From positions 5,001 to 69,000 of the forward strand of contig CAKORR010000002.1 of the NCBI GenBank assembly GCA_934101595.1: a DNA stretch of 64,000 bases, written 5' to 3'. Under the pieces are notes generated by a model. It worked only from the letters and a program-made list of their open reading frames with translations, was not told where the DNA came from and searched no databases. This DNA is from an uncultured Bacilli bacterium. GTDB lineage: Bacteria > Bacillota_I > Bacilli_A > RF39 > UBA660. The position numbers were made by a program, and so were the translations under genes. Of the stretch, positions 35,817 through 44,953 are shown in pieces (the first letter of the stretch is position 1; every line of letters begins with the position of its first letter).

Positions 35817-36647
35817 ATGGATGCAGTGGATATTGAAAAAAGTATTATAAAAAAATTTAGAAAAGAAATATGGAGTAATTTTGTTAAGGCTATAAAGGAT
35901 TACAATTTAATTAGTGAAAATGATAAGATTGCTGTTTGTATATCCGGAGGAAAAGATTCATTTTTACTAGCCAAGTGTCTTCAAGAAATATTAAAGCATG
36001 GAAAAATGCATTTTAGTCTATCCTTTATCGTTATGAATCCAGGATACGATAAAGAAATCTTAAAAAAGATTAAAGAGAATGCAAAAAAGCTTAATATTCC
36101 AATTAAAATATTTGAAACTGATGTATTTAATGTTTCTAATCTGTTAAATAGTGAGAAACCATGTTATATGTGTGCAAGAATGCGTCGTGGTTTCTTATAT
36201 AGCTATGCTAAAGAACTAGGATGTAACAAAATAGCTCTAGGGCACCATTTTGATGATGTTATAGAAACAACTCTATTATCAATGCTTTACAGCGGCGAAT
36301 TTAAGACAATGATGCCTAAATTACATAGTGAAAACTTTGATGGTATGGAATTAATTAGACCATTATATTTAATTAAAGAAAAAGATATTATTGCATGGGC
36401 TAAGTATAACAATTTAGAGTTCATTAATTGTGCTTGTTCATTTACTAAGAAAGAAAATGCTGGTAAACGCTTAGAAATAAAAATGTTAATAGATACACTA
36501 CGAAAAAAAAGTAAGTATATAGATCAAAATATTTTTAGTAGCGTTAATAATGTTAATTTAAATACAATTCTGGGATATCACAAAAATGGAAAAAAATGGA
36601 ATTTTTTAGATGACTATGAATTAAAAAATGACAAAACCGACTTATAG
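35817..36647 (+). CDS. TtcA-like tRNA thiolation PP-loop protein
   Basis: ATPase of the TtcA/TilS-related family that adds sulfur to cytidine 32 of tRNA in proteobacteria. 276 residues from ATG 35817 (in-frame ATG at 35808 also possible). PP-loop CISGGKDSFLL near residues 41-51; CYMCARMRRG supplies a CXXC for an iron-sulfur cluster (near 115-118), and a third Cys set NCACSF near 205; ALGHHFDDVIET is the other family motif. Many Bacilli carry such a relative of uncertain tRNA target. Its 3' end contains the promoter of the tetR gene. Confidence 0.8.
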   Translation: MDAVDIEKSIIKKFRKEIWSNFVKAIKDYNLISENDKIAVCISGGKDSFLLAKCLQEILKHGKMHFSLSFIVMNPGYDKEILKKIKENAKKLNIPIKIFETDVFNVSNLLNSEKPCYMCARMRRGFLYSYAKELGCNKIALGHHFDDVIETTLLSMLYSGEFKTMMPKLHSENFDGMELIRPLYLIKEKDIIAWAKYNNLEFINCACSFTKKENAGKRLEIKMLIDTLRKKSKYIDQNIFSSVNNVNLNTILGYHKNGKKWNFLDDYELKNDKTDL

Positions 36648-36671
36648 TGATATAATAGTAACATAAGTTAC
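36628..36671 (+). promoter_or_regulatory. Promoter and palindromic operator of the TetR gene
   Basis: ATGACA (36628), 17-base spacer, TATAAT (36651) preceded by TGA, giving an extended -10. Directly downstream GTAAC-ATAA-GTTAC (36658-36671) is a perfect inverted repeat spanning the start site, a good candidate for autorepression by the TetR protein. Confidence 0.6.
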
Positions 36672-36685
36672 GGTAAGGAGGTTTT

Positions 36686-37234
36686 ATGGCAACAGCATGT
36701 TTAATAGATAAAAAAATTATTACCAACACAGCAATTTTAATGGTAAAAAAATATGGCTGGGAGGCTATTAATGCACGCAGTCTAGCAAAAGAATTAGGCG
36801 TTTCGACTAAACCTTTATATCGGATTTATTCTGGTATGGATGAAATAAAAAAAGACCTCTATGAGGCCATATATAAAATATATGATGAGTTTATTAATAA
36901 ACGAGTTGATAATAAAAACGCTCTAGTGACTCTTTGTGTTGCTTATGTAGAATTTGCCAAAGAAAATAAAAACCTCTTTAAATGTTTATTTTTATCAAAC
37001 AATTTAAATTGGAAGAGCATTGAAAATGTTTTAGACGAAAAATGGAATCAATCAACAATTATTAATCTTGTTAATAAGCATAATTACACATTCGAGGAAG
37101 CTAAACAAACATTTATGCAAATATGGTTATATTCAAATGGCCTAGCCACTTTAATTGCCACAAACGATATAAAAATTGATAGCAAAGAAATAATAAAAAA
37201 ACTTGTAAAAGTTTATAAAGATTTTACAAGTTAA
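36686..37234 (+). CDS. TetR/AcrR family transcriptional regulator
   Basis: 182-residue regulator. N-terminal helix-turn-helix near residues 25-50: the run INARSLAKELGVSTKPLYRI is the typical TetR DNA-binding pattern (STxPLYxxF). The C-terminal ligand-binding domain is all-helical (FAKENKNLFKCLF; TFMQIWLYSNGLAT). ATG after TAAGGAGG. No efflux pump is next to it; the neighbour upstream is a tRNA thiolation-like gene and downstream the type VII locus on the other strand. Target unknown, possibly only itself. Confidence 0.85.
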   Translation: MATACLIDKKIITNTAILMVKKYGWEAINARSLAKELGVSTKPLYRIYSGMDEIKKDLYEAIYKIYDEFINKRVDNKNALVTLCVAYVEFAKENKNLFKCLFLSNNLNWKSIENVLDEKWNQSTIINLVNKHNYTFEEAKQTFMQIWLYSNGLATLIATNDIKIDSKEIIKKLVKVYKDFTS

Positions 37235-37236
37235 TG

Positions 37237-37262
37237 AGTCAAATTTAATTTGGCTTTTTTTA
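37237..37262 (+). terminator. Terminator of the tetR gene
   Basis: AGTCAAAT with ATTTGGCT (one T-G pair), 3-nt loop, then seven T. Confidence 0.7.
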
Positions 37263-37562
37263 TTCAAAAGTTGATGATACTTGAGTATCTGTTTCTTTGT
37301 TTTTAGCAATTGCTTTATTTAAATAATCTACACATTCAACAATTTTACTATAAAACATATCAAATTTTGGTCTTAATGTATCAAAAGTACTTTTATACAT
37401 TTCAGCTGAGCTACCTTTCCATGCTCCGTCTGAAACATTAGTAGAAGCAACTGTTACTTGATCCAATTCTTCTCTTATCGCATCAGCAAATTTTGAAAGT
37501 TGTGCAACTGTGCTTTGAACTTCTTCATAAGACATTGAAAATGTATTTGTATCAGTATTCAT
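37260..37562 (-). CDS. WXG100 family protein (type VII secretion), second copy
   Basis: 100-residue helical-hairpin protein of the ESAT-6/WXG100 family. Two helices joined at DGAWKGSSAEMYKSTF, where Trp-Lys-Gly is the WXG-type turn. No signal peptide, as expected of EssC substrates. It follows the other WXG100 gene by 14 bases and shares its promoter. The C-terminus (TDTQVSSTFE) has no clear YxxxD/E motif. May pair with the other copy as a heterodimer. Confidence 0.88.
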   Translation of the reverse strand: MNTDTNTFSMSYEEVQSTVAQLSKFADAIREELDQVTVASTNVSDGAWKGSSAEMYKSTFDTLRPKFDMFYSKIVECVDYLNKAIAKNKETDTQVSSTFE

Positions 37563-37576
37563 ATTTTAACCTCCTA

Positions 37577-37870
37577 TTATAATCTAGACGCTTTACCAGC
37601 TAAATCTGTTTCATTATCTTCAAATGCATTTGCAGCATTTTGAAGAGCTCTACCCATATTTTCGATAGCGCTACCTAAATTGTTTAAATCTGTTCTATGA
37701 CTATTAAATGCTGTCATATATTGAGTAGATGCACCACCTGACCAATGACTTTGTAAGTTATCAATTACAGAAAAAATGCTTGTAATGTTAGATTTGTAGT
37801 TTTCACCTAAATTACTAATAGTTCTTCCTGCTTGCGATAAGTCTGCTGTGTTTGCAGAAAATATTGCCAT
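37577..37870 (-). CDS. WXG100 family protein (type VII secretion), first copy
   Basis: 97 residues, ESAT-6/WXG100 type: hairpin turn SHWSGGASTQYM with the Trp-x-Gly motif, and a tail NAFEDNETDLAG that resembles the secretion motif (aromatic, three residues, acidic). No signal peptide. ATG at 37870 after AGGAGGTG. Has its own promoter with an inverted repeat, separate from essC, suggesting higher expression of the substrates than of the ATPase. Confidence 0.9.
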   Translation of the reverse strand: MAIFSANTADLSQAGRTISNLGENYKSNITSIFSVIDNLQSHWSGGASTQYMTAFNSHRTDLNNLGSAIENMGRALQNAANAFEDNETDLAGKASRL

Positions 37871-37896
37871 TTAAAACACCTCCTATTGTTATCTTT

Positions 37897-37927
37897 CTAC
37901 AATTTCATTATAGCATACAAATTGTAG
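37897..37927 (-). promoter_or_regulatory. WXG100 promoter inside a perfect inverted repeat
   Basis: An extended -10, TGCTATAAT (37907-37915, minus strand), lies inside the 13-base spacer of a perfect 9-bp inverted repeat, CTACAATTT (37897) and AAATTGTAG (37919). The repeat brackets the -10 exactly, so a regulator bound there would block or remodel the promoter. The -35 (CTTTAT) is weak. Confidence 0.55.
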
Positions 37928-37931
37928 GTAT

Positions 37932-37969
37932 AAAGAAAAAGTGACAAACTTTACATTAAGCTTGTCACT
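37932..37969 (-). terminator. Terminator of essC-yukD
   Basis: AGTGACAA with TTGTCACT around a 14-base loop, then TTTTCTTTA on the minus strand. Overlaps the yukD stop and isolates the substrates' transcript. Confidence 0.75.
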
Positions 37970-38219
37970 AAAATAATACCAATGTGTCACCATTTTTTAT
38001 GTTCGAATCCATAACAATTTTTTCTGGATCCAAAATTTCATTATTTTCTGGCTTAATAAGTACAGCATTTTCCTTATTAGGAATCATTTCTACATTCAAA
38101 TCGATAATAGCTTTTTGAACTAATTTGGTAACCTTACCAATTGTTTTATTAAGCGGTAAAAACATTTCATATTCTTGAGAAATTAATGGGCATTTTATTC
38201 TTACTAATATTTTATTCAT
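37968..38219 (-). CDS. YukD/EsaB ubiquitin-like type VII accessory protein
   Basis: 83 residues, a small ubiquitin-like beta-grasp protein: ILVRIKCPLISQEYEMFLP, a central KLVQKAIIDL helix, and NGDTLVLF at the end, typical of YukD/EsaB, a required cytosolic part of type VIIb systems. Start overlaps the essC stop by eight bases, so the two are co-translated. Confidence 0.8.
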   Translation of the reverse strand: MNKILVRIKCPLISQEYEMFLPLNKTIGKVTKLVQKAIIDLNVEMIPNKENAVLIKPENNEILDPEKIVMDSNIKNGDTLVLF

Positions 38220-41200
38220 TATTATCCTCCACTAACTTAACAAGAGTAGCTATACCATTTTTAACACTATATCCAAAACCGGCTGGAATTAATTCACGTA
38301 ACTCACGTGGAGTTTTAGCAAGCTTGATAGTAAATTGTTCAGCAATTCCATCGCCAATCCAAACACCACGATTTGGTAAAATAATTGATTTGTACCACCC
38401 TTCATACTCTTGTTTTTTAAGATTTGCTGCATTATCAACAAATACAAATGAAACTAAATTGATGTCTTTTCCAGCTTCTAAGCTTTTTGTAAATTTAGCT
38501 TTATCATCTGGAGATATTCGCTTAAAGAATTCATCAACACCTACCAAGAATACGGTATATTTTGGATCATTTTCAAATATTGATCTACTATAATTAGCTT
38601 CAATATATCTCTTTTGACCATTATCAATATAATCACTTAATTTATTAATAATTTCCGTAAAACTGTTTGTAAGATAAGTGACATTATCTAATTTCTTTTT
38701 AGCAAAATAATCTAGGGTGTCTAATACTATTACATTAGATTTTTTAAGGGCAGCTGTTTGTTTAACAATAGCACTTACAAACTTAGGTGATGATTCAATA
38801 TCATTTCCTGTAATTAAAGTTGTATACCTTGTTTCCAAATCAATAAAGTCAATTTTTAGACTCTCTTTTTGGACACCAATTGGTATAAAGTTAAGACCAA
38901 GTAATTTATCTTTAACATACTCTAAGTCAACTATAGCAGGTAAAATAGGTATTTTTTCAGCTTTTACGGTATATTTGGTTTTTAATTTATCACATATTAA
39001 ACGAATGTAATTAACCATTTCTTCTTCTTTGTAGGCATATGCTGTTTGAAATTCATAAACTTGCTCTAATTTAACAATACCTCTACCTTTGATATTAGAT
39101 GGATATACTTTACCAGTATTACCAAAAATAGTTATATAATCTCCTTCATCATTCATTTGAAGAGCCAATTCCGTTTTGAAATTTTGACGTAATCTATATT
39201 TAACAGCATTTGTTCCACTAGTTGTTAAAATAAAGATAATTCCATACTTTAATCCTTCTCTTGTTAATTGTTGGATCATATCTTCATATTCATAATAAAG
39301 TTCAGAGAATACTTCATAGTTATTTATTATAACTATTAGTCTTGGCAACGTTTTGCCACTATTTTCCACGTAAAAATTATAATCACCATTATAATCTACA
39401 AATAATTGTTTACGTTCATCAATTTTTGTTTGTAGCATTTTTAACAAGTTAATAATCTTTTCATTTTCTGATGAAAAGACAACATCACCTATCTGAGGAG
39501 CTTTGCTAAATACTTTTAAAGTTTCGGCGCCAAAATCTAGAATATAAAAATTTACTTCTTCTGGAGAATGATCAGTTATTAATGAATATATAATGGTGGT
39601 TAATAATAATTCCTTACCACTTCCAGCAACACCATAAATGATTGTATTACCATCTTGGCTTAAAGGAACAGTTAATATTCCTTGACGCTGATTCTCTGGA
39701 TCATCAAATTCACCAATAACCGGTGTTAATACAAATTTAGTAGGAGCAAAGTTATATTTTTGCTTCAAGTTTTCTACATAAATATGCGATGCTAGTTTTT
39801 CTAGCCATAGTTGATTTACTTTAACATTATCTTCTTTAGCCAAGTTTACTAAATATCTTAATATGTTTGGTAATTCTTCACCCTTTGAAGGCAATGCAAT
39901 ACTTTTCTTGGCATCATCCACATTCTTTATTACCTGTCCAAGAGAATTAATAAATCCTATCGAGTTATCAACCTTTTTCTTTACTTTATCAGTTGGATAA
40001 TATTGAGCACCACACCAAGCGGATTGACCTAATCCAAAGTATTCATTATAACCAACTTGTAAATAGAATCTTCCGACATTTTTTAGCATAGCCGCATCAG
40101 GACATTTAATCATGTCCATACTATCTGATTTATCTTGAACTTTTAAACACACCCTGAATTTAGAGTTTGACCATATTTGATCGTCAACAACTCCAGCTGG
40201 TTTTTGAGTAGCCAAAATCAAATGGACTCCTAAACTACGTCCTATACGAGCAGTTTGTATTAATTGGGCCATAAATTCTGGTTGCTGAGCTTTTAATTCC
40301 GCAAACTCATCACTTATTATAAATAAATGGGAGATAGGCGTTGAAACAAGACCATCTCTATATAATCTTTGATATTTATAAATATCGATTGTACTTTCAT
40401 TTAACTGGTCTCTCGCTTGATTAAACATTCTTTGACGTCTACGTAGTTCACTTTGAATTGATGCTAGTGACCGTTTCATTTCCATCGTATCCAAGTTTGT
40501 TATTGTACCGGCTAGATGAGGAAGTTTTATACCAGTTTCTCGATTTTCAAAAGCGCCCGCAAGGCCTCCGCCTTTATAATCTATAAGAATAAATGATACT
40601 TCATATGGATGAAAATTTACTGCTAAGGAAAGAATATACGTGATTATGAATTCACTTTTTCCAGAACCTGTCATACCTGCAATTAAACCATGTGGTCCAT
40701 GATTCTTTTCATGCAAATCTAAATTGAATAACTCACCATTTTCATCAATTCCCACTGGAACATTTAATGAAAGCGTAGGGTTTGACTGCTTCCAACGGGT
40801 TTGAGAGTTTAATTGCTCTACTTTTCCAACATTATACATTTGTAAAAAACTTATCGAATCAGGTAAATTAGCATCTCTTCCTGTTATTTCAAGAGGGATA
40901 TTAGCAAGTGTCTTGGCAAGATTCATAAGATCTATATTATAATCAATATCGGCCGTAAAACTTTTTTGCTTCGTAGAAACTAACTCATTTTCAAATAACC
41001 CTGATCCATTTGGATCTATATTTAAGAATGTTGGACATTCACCAGGAAGATTAGCTAATCTTTCATTCTTTATGATAAAAGAAAATCCTCTATTTATCTT
41101 TTGAGATAATATTTTTTTTACTATATCAACATTTCTAGCAACCTTTAAGTTGTCTGTTATTATGACATAATAAGGTTTATAACTTTTATAATCATTTGTT

Positions 41201-42807
41201 GATTCTTTACCATTCTCACTTGAAAATGCTCTATCATTATATACTTTTTCTAAGTAACTAGATACTTGCTTCATTTCTTCGGCATTTGTAGCAAAAAACC
41301 TTATACTTTTTAAATCGTCCCAACAATGAGGCAATATTTTCATGTATTCCCACGAATTTGCTTTTGCATCGCTAGTAAATATTACTATTTTTAACTCGTC
41401 ATAGCTATGAAAAGTTATTAATTGCAAAATTAAACCGTCAATAAAAGCTTTATTAACTTTTTCTTGACCAACCATAGCGACAATGTTTTTTTCCACAAGC
41501 GAGATACTTATTGGTACATTATCCATAGTTTTAGAAGAATTAACAATTGTTTGAACAATTATATTTAATTCATCATCTTCAAGAGAAAAGTGTTGTTCTG
41601 GGGCTTTAACTACTAAATCTGGTGTAGAAGATCCGACACCAATTCTAACGCTTAAAAAGTCTTCATCTTCTATTTCACGTTCCCATAGGTTTCTCTTACG
41701 GCTATTAATGATATTAGTACAATCCTGCAAAGTGATATTATTATCTATTACAATTTGTCTTTGTTTAACTATTGCGTCATTAATATTCTTTTTCTTTTCT
41801 TCCAAATAAGCTTTATATTTTGTTGCTCTTAATTCTTCTCTTTTAAGTTTTTGCTTTTTCGTATAGCGGCGAGTTAGGCTTGGCCAAATTAGTACAGATG
41901 CTAACATCGCTCCGGCAACTAAAAGACTCGGAATTGCGCTATACCATGACTTGTTATTCGCATTTATATTTGATAATGTGGAGAAAACCGTAACCAAAGA
42001 TGTCATAGACATTGTTATCATAGGGCCGATTGTATATAAAAGTGGCATTTCTTGCATATCTTGTTTTGCAGGTGGTGCATCAATTTGAATCTCTTCTTTT
42101 TCAATAGTAGACTTAAAACGAGGTTGCCTTAAAAAGTAATCCTCAGGTTTATAAAGTTCAAGATAATTGTCATCGTCATCATCTAAATTTTCTAAAACTT
42201 CTGTTTTGGGAAAATCAAAAGTTGTTAAAGACCCATCTATTTTAACTTTATTATCAGGATTATTAACTGCTATAAAATCAGTACCTATTATAATCTTTAA
42301 GCCCATTAAAAATATAATGTCACCGCATATTAATTCTTTGGTTTCAGTTAACAAGTTATTAATATATGTTAAAGAATTTTCTATTTTATTAAATATAAAT
42401 TTATTGCTTACAAAAGATATTTTACAATGACTTTTAGAAATAGCTGGGGAATTATAACAAATTACATTAGCGGGGTCACTACCAATAGTAATTTCTGAGT
42501 TTTCTGGGATTTTATAATATTTAGTTGTTTCATCATATGTATTAGAACAATAAATGATTAATGTTTCACCAGTATCTAATTTTTTTAATGTGCAATAACT
42601 GTTATTTAAAAGAAAAACTGAGTCAAGAATAATTTCATTATTTATTATTTTTATTTCATCATTACTTCTTAATACCCATTTTCCTTGGGATGCCTCTATA
42701 TTAACAATATTATTATTTGCATCATCTGTTATCCAATAATTTCCGAATACTTTAGAAGGCAAAAAGAAGATTCTAATCTTATCTTTTTTGATAATATGTA
42801 ACTCCAT
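38212..42807 (-). CDS. essC: Type VII secretion ATPase EssC
   Basis: FtsK/SpoIIIE-type motor of type VIIb secretion, 1531 residues. N-terminus about 1-180: two FHA-like domains (IPENSEITIGSDPANV); two TMs between about 252 and 310; then three ATPase domains. D1 near residue 711 has a full Walker A GMTGSGKSEF and Walker B with FIISDEF. D2 near 1059 has GVAGSGKELL but its Walker B reads VIINNYE, lacking the acidic pair. D3 near 1334 has a degenerate P-loop (GNDIESSPKF) yet keeps VGVDEFF. This matches known EssC, where D2-D3 regulate and bind substrate. Upstream is its own promoter; the other membrane parts are not nearby. Confidence 0.93.
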   Translation of the reverse strand: MELHIIKKDKIRIFFLPSKVFGNYWITDDANNNIVNIEASQGKWVLRSNDEIKIINNEIILDSVFLLNNSYCTLKKLDTGETLIIYCSNTYDETTKYYKIPENSEITIGSDPANVICYNSPAISKSHCKISFVSNKFIFNKIENSLTYINNLLTETKELICGDIIFLMGLKIIIGTDFIAVNNPDNKVKIDGSLTTFDFPKTEVLENLDDDDDNYLELYKPEDYFLRQPRFKSTIEKEEIQIDAPPAKQDMQEMPLLYTIGPMITMSMTSLVTVFSTLSNINANNKSWYSAIPSLLVAGAMLASVLIWPSLTRRYTKKQKLKREELRATKYKAYLEEKKKNINDAIVKQRQIVIDNNITLQDCTNIINSRKRNLWEREIEDEDFLSVRIGVGSSTPDLVVKAPEQHFSLEDDELNIIVQTIVNSSKTMDNVPISISLVEKNIVAMVGQEKVNKAFIDGLILQLITFHSYDELKIVIFTSDAKANSWEYMKILPHCWDDLKSIRFFATNAEEMKQVSSYLEKVYNDRAFSSENGKESTNDYKSYKPYYVIITDNLKVARNVDIVKKILSQKINRGFSFIIKNERLANLPGECPTFLNIDPNGSGLFENELVSTKQKSFTADIDYNIDLMNLAKTLANIPLEITGRDANLPDSISFLQMYNVGKVEQLNSQTRWKQSNPTLSLNVPVGIDENGELFNLDLHEKNHGPHGLIAGMTGSGKSEFIITYILSLAVNFHPYEVSFILIDYKGGGLAGAFENRETGIKLPHLAGTITNLDTMEMKRSLASIQSELRRRQRMFNQARDQLNESTIDIYKYQRLYRDGLVSTPISHLFIISDEFAELKAQQPEFMAQLIQTARIGRSLGVHLILATQKPAGVVDDQIWSNSKFRVCLKVQDKSDSMDMIKCPDAAMLKNVGRFYLQVGYNEYFGLGQSAWCGAQYYPTDKVKKKVDNSIGFINSLGQVIKNVDDAKKSIALPSKGEELPNILRYLVNLAKEDNVKVNQLWLEKLASHIYVENLKQKYNFAPTKFVLTPVIGEFDDPENQRQGILTVPLSQDGNTIIYGVAGSGKELLLTTIIYSLITDHSPEEVNFYILDFGAETLKVFSKAPQIGDVVFSSENEKIINLLKMLQTKIDERKQLFVDYNGDYNFYVENSGKTLPRLIVIINNYEVFSELYYEYEDMIQQLTREGLKYGIIFILTTSGTNAVKYRLRQNFKTELALQMNDEGDYITIFGNTGKVYPSNIKGRGIVKLEQVYEFQTAYAYKEEEMVNYIRLICDKLKTKYTVKAEKIPILPAIVDLEYVKDKLLGLNFIPIGVQKESLKIDFIDLETRYTTLITGNDIESSPKFVSAIVKQTAALKKSNVIVLDTLDYFAKKKLDNVTYLTNSFTEIINKLSDYIDNGQKRYIEANYSRSIFENDPKYTVFLVGVDEFFKRISPDDKAKFTKSLEAGKDINLVSFVFVDNAANLKKQEYEGWYKSIILPNRGVWIGDGIAEQFTIKLAKTPRELRELIPAGFGYSVKNGIATLVKLVEDNNE

Positions 42808-42834
42808 ATTAGACCTCCTTTTACTCTATATATT

Positions 42835-42863
42835 AGTATACAGCAAAACGTCAATTCTTTCAA
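42835..42863 (-). promoter_or_regulatory. SigA-type promoter of essC
   Basis: TTGAAA, 17-base spacer, TATACT on the minus strand, 28 bases before the essC ATG. Confidence 0.65.
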
Positions 42864-42871
42864 CGGAGTAA

Positions 42872-43525
42872 TTAAAGGTTTTTCATAATTTCATTAAAAA
42901 TTTTTTGATGACCATTGTAATTTAAATGAATATTATTGTTTAAAAAATAATCATCTTTATTAATTACTTTATTTAATTCAACATAAACACAATTATAATT
43001 ATTAGCTATTTGCTTAATATTTAGATTAATTTCTTTAATTTGGTTAATATTATCCCCATAATAACCTAGTATCAATATTTTAGATGTAGTTATTTTGCGA
43101 AAATAAATTAAGAGTTCTTTAAAATCTTCATAATATTTTTTACGATAAATCCTATTAACATTGTTAATTTCACTATTTAATACTAATTCGTCTTCTCCGA
43201 TGGCAATTATAATTAATTCTGAATCTTTAATGGCTTTTTGAATGTGATTATTGTTTAATTCTATATTTTCCTTAATATTAGTTAATAAATTTTTCAAACC
43301 TAGATTATTTTTTGAAAAAGAAAGATTGTAATTTCCTAGATGTTTTTTCTTTAAATCCTCTTTTAGAAATAAATTAAAAGTAATTCCGCTGTTTCCATAC
43401 TTAGTATCACCTGTTACTATGCTATCACCTATTACTAACACATCGTATTTATTTTGAACACATATTTTATAAATAAATATTGAAATAAAACTACCAATTA
43501 TAAATATTATAAGTGCTTTTTTCAT
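42872..43525 (-). CDS. SGNH/GDSL-type hydrolase, membrane-anchored
   Basis: 217-residue exported or anchored hydrolase: signal-anchor about 4-20, then VLVIGDSIVTGD (nucleophile Ser in GDS), IAIGEDELV in place of the GxND block, and the terminal NNIHLNYNGHQKIF with the catalytic His. The Asn of block III appears as GEDE, so oxyanion chemistry may vary. Substrate unknown; such enzymes deacylate glycans or lipids. It lies after the murA terminator and before essC; the promoter for essC is separate. ATG after AGGAGG. Confidence 0.75.
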   Translation of the reverse strand: MKKALIIFIIGSFISIFIYKICVQNKYDVLVIGDSIVTGDTKYGNSGITFNLFLKEDLKKKHLGNYNLSFSKNNLGLKNLLTNIKENIELNNNHIQKAIKDSELIIIAIGEDELVLNSEINNVNRIYRKKYYEDFKELLIYFRKITTSKILILGYYGDNINQIKEINLNIKQIANNYNCVYVELNKVINKDDYFLNNNIHLNYNGHQKIFNEIMKNL

Positions 43526-43537
43526 AATCCTCCTAAA

Positions 43538-43564
43538 TAAAAAAATATAGATAATATCTATATT
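43538..43564 (-). terminator. Terminator of murA
   Basis: AATATAGATA with TATCTATATT, then TTTTTTATTT on the minus strand, overlapping the murA stop. Confidence 0.75.
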
Positions 43565-44819
43565 ATTCTATGTCTAAAAGTTCTATTTTTGCACCTACAT
43601 TACTTAGTTTTTCTACTATGTTTTCGTAGCCTCTTAAAATATGATCAGCCTCTAAAATAGTTGTTTTACCATCAGCTATTAATCCGGCTAAAACAAGACT
43701 TGCTCCTCCTCTTAAATCGGTTGCTATAACTTCACAACCCATAAGTTTCGTTGGACCTATAATTACAGCGGTACTTTTTTGAACAGTAATATTTGCTCCC
43801 ATGTTTATAAGATGTTTTACATGTCCCATTCTATTTTCATAAATAGTTTCTTCAAAAAGACTTACTCCGTGTGCTTGGGTTAAAAGCGTTGCCATGGGTT
43901 GACCCAAATCAGTCGGAAAACCTGGCGCAACTAATGTTTTTACGTTAATATTTTTTAAGTTTTCACATTTACTAATTTCGATTTTGTTATCATATACTTT
44001 GAATTTTACTCCCATATCTTTTAGTTTTACAAGTAAAGAGTCTAAGTGTTCTTCAATAATATTATTAATAACTAAGTTTCTTCCTATTAAGGCACCAGCG
44101 ATTATATAGGTACCAGCTTCAATTCTATCAGGTATCACATCAATGATTGCTTTACCTAAATGTGATACACCTTCAATTTTAATTTCACTTGTTCCTGCTC
44201 CAGTAATATGAGCTCCCATATTGTTTAAAAAGGTGGCAACATTGACAATTTCTGGTTCTCTTGCCGCATTGGATATGATTGTAGTTCCCTCTGCTTTAAC
44301 AGATGCAAGCATTATATTTATAGTTGCCCCAACACTTGCAAAATCCAAAAATATATGATTACCAATTAGCTTTTCCGCATCAATTATATATTTATCATTT
44401 TTTACTGTAACCTTAGCACCTAGAAGTTCAAAGCCTTTTAAGTGCAAATCAATTGGTCTTGCTCCAATATTACATCCGCCCGGAAAATGCATTTCAACAT
44501 GTTTAAATCGACTCAATAAAGCTCCCATAAAATAATATGAAGCTCGTAATTTTTTACCTAATTTTTCGGGTATGAACATATTTTTTAAATTGGTACTATT
44601 TATAGTTAGTGCATCACCAACTTCATTGATATCACAATTTAAATATTTTAAAATTTCTATTAGTGATTCCTTATCTGAAATATTAGGAATGCCGAAAATT
44701 TTAGTTGTTTCATCACTTAATATAGCTGCCGGAATTAATGCAACAGCACTATTTTTAGCACCACCAATAGTTATTTCGCCTGAAAGCTCATGCTTACCCT
44801 CAATAATTATTTTTTTCAT
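43563..44819 (-). CDS. murA: UDP-N-acetylglucosamine 1-carboxyvinyltransferase
   Basis: First committed step of peptidoglycan synthesis: transfers enolpyruvate to UDP-GlcNAc. 418 residues, normal length, six-fold inverse alpha/beta fold. GGAKNSAVALIPAAIL at the start, catalytic-loop FPGGCNIGARPIDLHL with Cys116 (the fosfomycin-target Cys is present), LRGGASLVLAGL near the end. Own strong promoter and leader. Bacilli often have two paralogues; only one is in the window. Confidence 0.97.
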   Translation of the reverse strand: MKKIIIEGKHELSGEITIGGAKNSAVALIPAAILSDETTKIFGIPNISDKESLIEILKYLNCDINEVGDALTINSTNLKNMFIPEKLGKKLRASYYFMGALLSRFKHVEMHFPGGCNIGARPIDLHLKGFELLGAKVTVKNDKYIIDAEKLIGNHIFLDFASVGATINIMLASVKAEGTTIISNAAREPEIVNVATFLNNMGAHITGAGTSEIKIEGVSHLGKAIIDVIPDRIEAGTYIIAGALIGRNLVINNIIEEHLDSLLVKLKDMGVKFKVYDNKIEISKCENLKNINVKTLVAPGFPTDLGQPMATLLTQAHGVSLFEETIYENRMGHVKHLINMGANITVQKSTAVIIGPTKLMGCEVIATDLRGGASLVLAGLIADGKTTILEADHILRGYENIVEKLSNVGAKIELLDIE

Positions 44820-44951
44820 AACTCACTTCCTTATTTAGTCTTTAATAATATGTCTCTAATACTTATCTATGAAAAAAATAGATTTTTGTTCCATATTAAT
44901 AAATTAGATATGTCTTAAGCTCAATATACATCATTATAAAGCATGAGTCAA
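44820..44951 (-). promoter_or_regulatory. murA promoter and leader with a small hairpin
   Basis: TTGACT (44946-44951), 17-base spacer, TATATT (44923-44928) on the minus strand. The leader of about 95 bases includes a hairpin ATCTAT/ATAGAT with a 7-base loop (44862-44880). No known riboswitch was recognised. Confidence 0.6.
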
Positions 44952-44953
44952 CT

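Noticed and set aside
38212..42807. Frameshift or split in essC
   Set aside because: A single uninterrupted 1531-residue frame covers FHA, TM and all three ATPase domains; the degenerate D2-D3 motifs are normal for EssC.
37260..43525. LXG toxin and immunity genes next to the type VII locus
   Set aside because: Neighbours are an SGNH hydrolase, murA and a TetR gene; no LXG-like or toxin domain seen.
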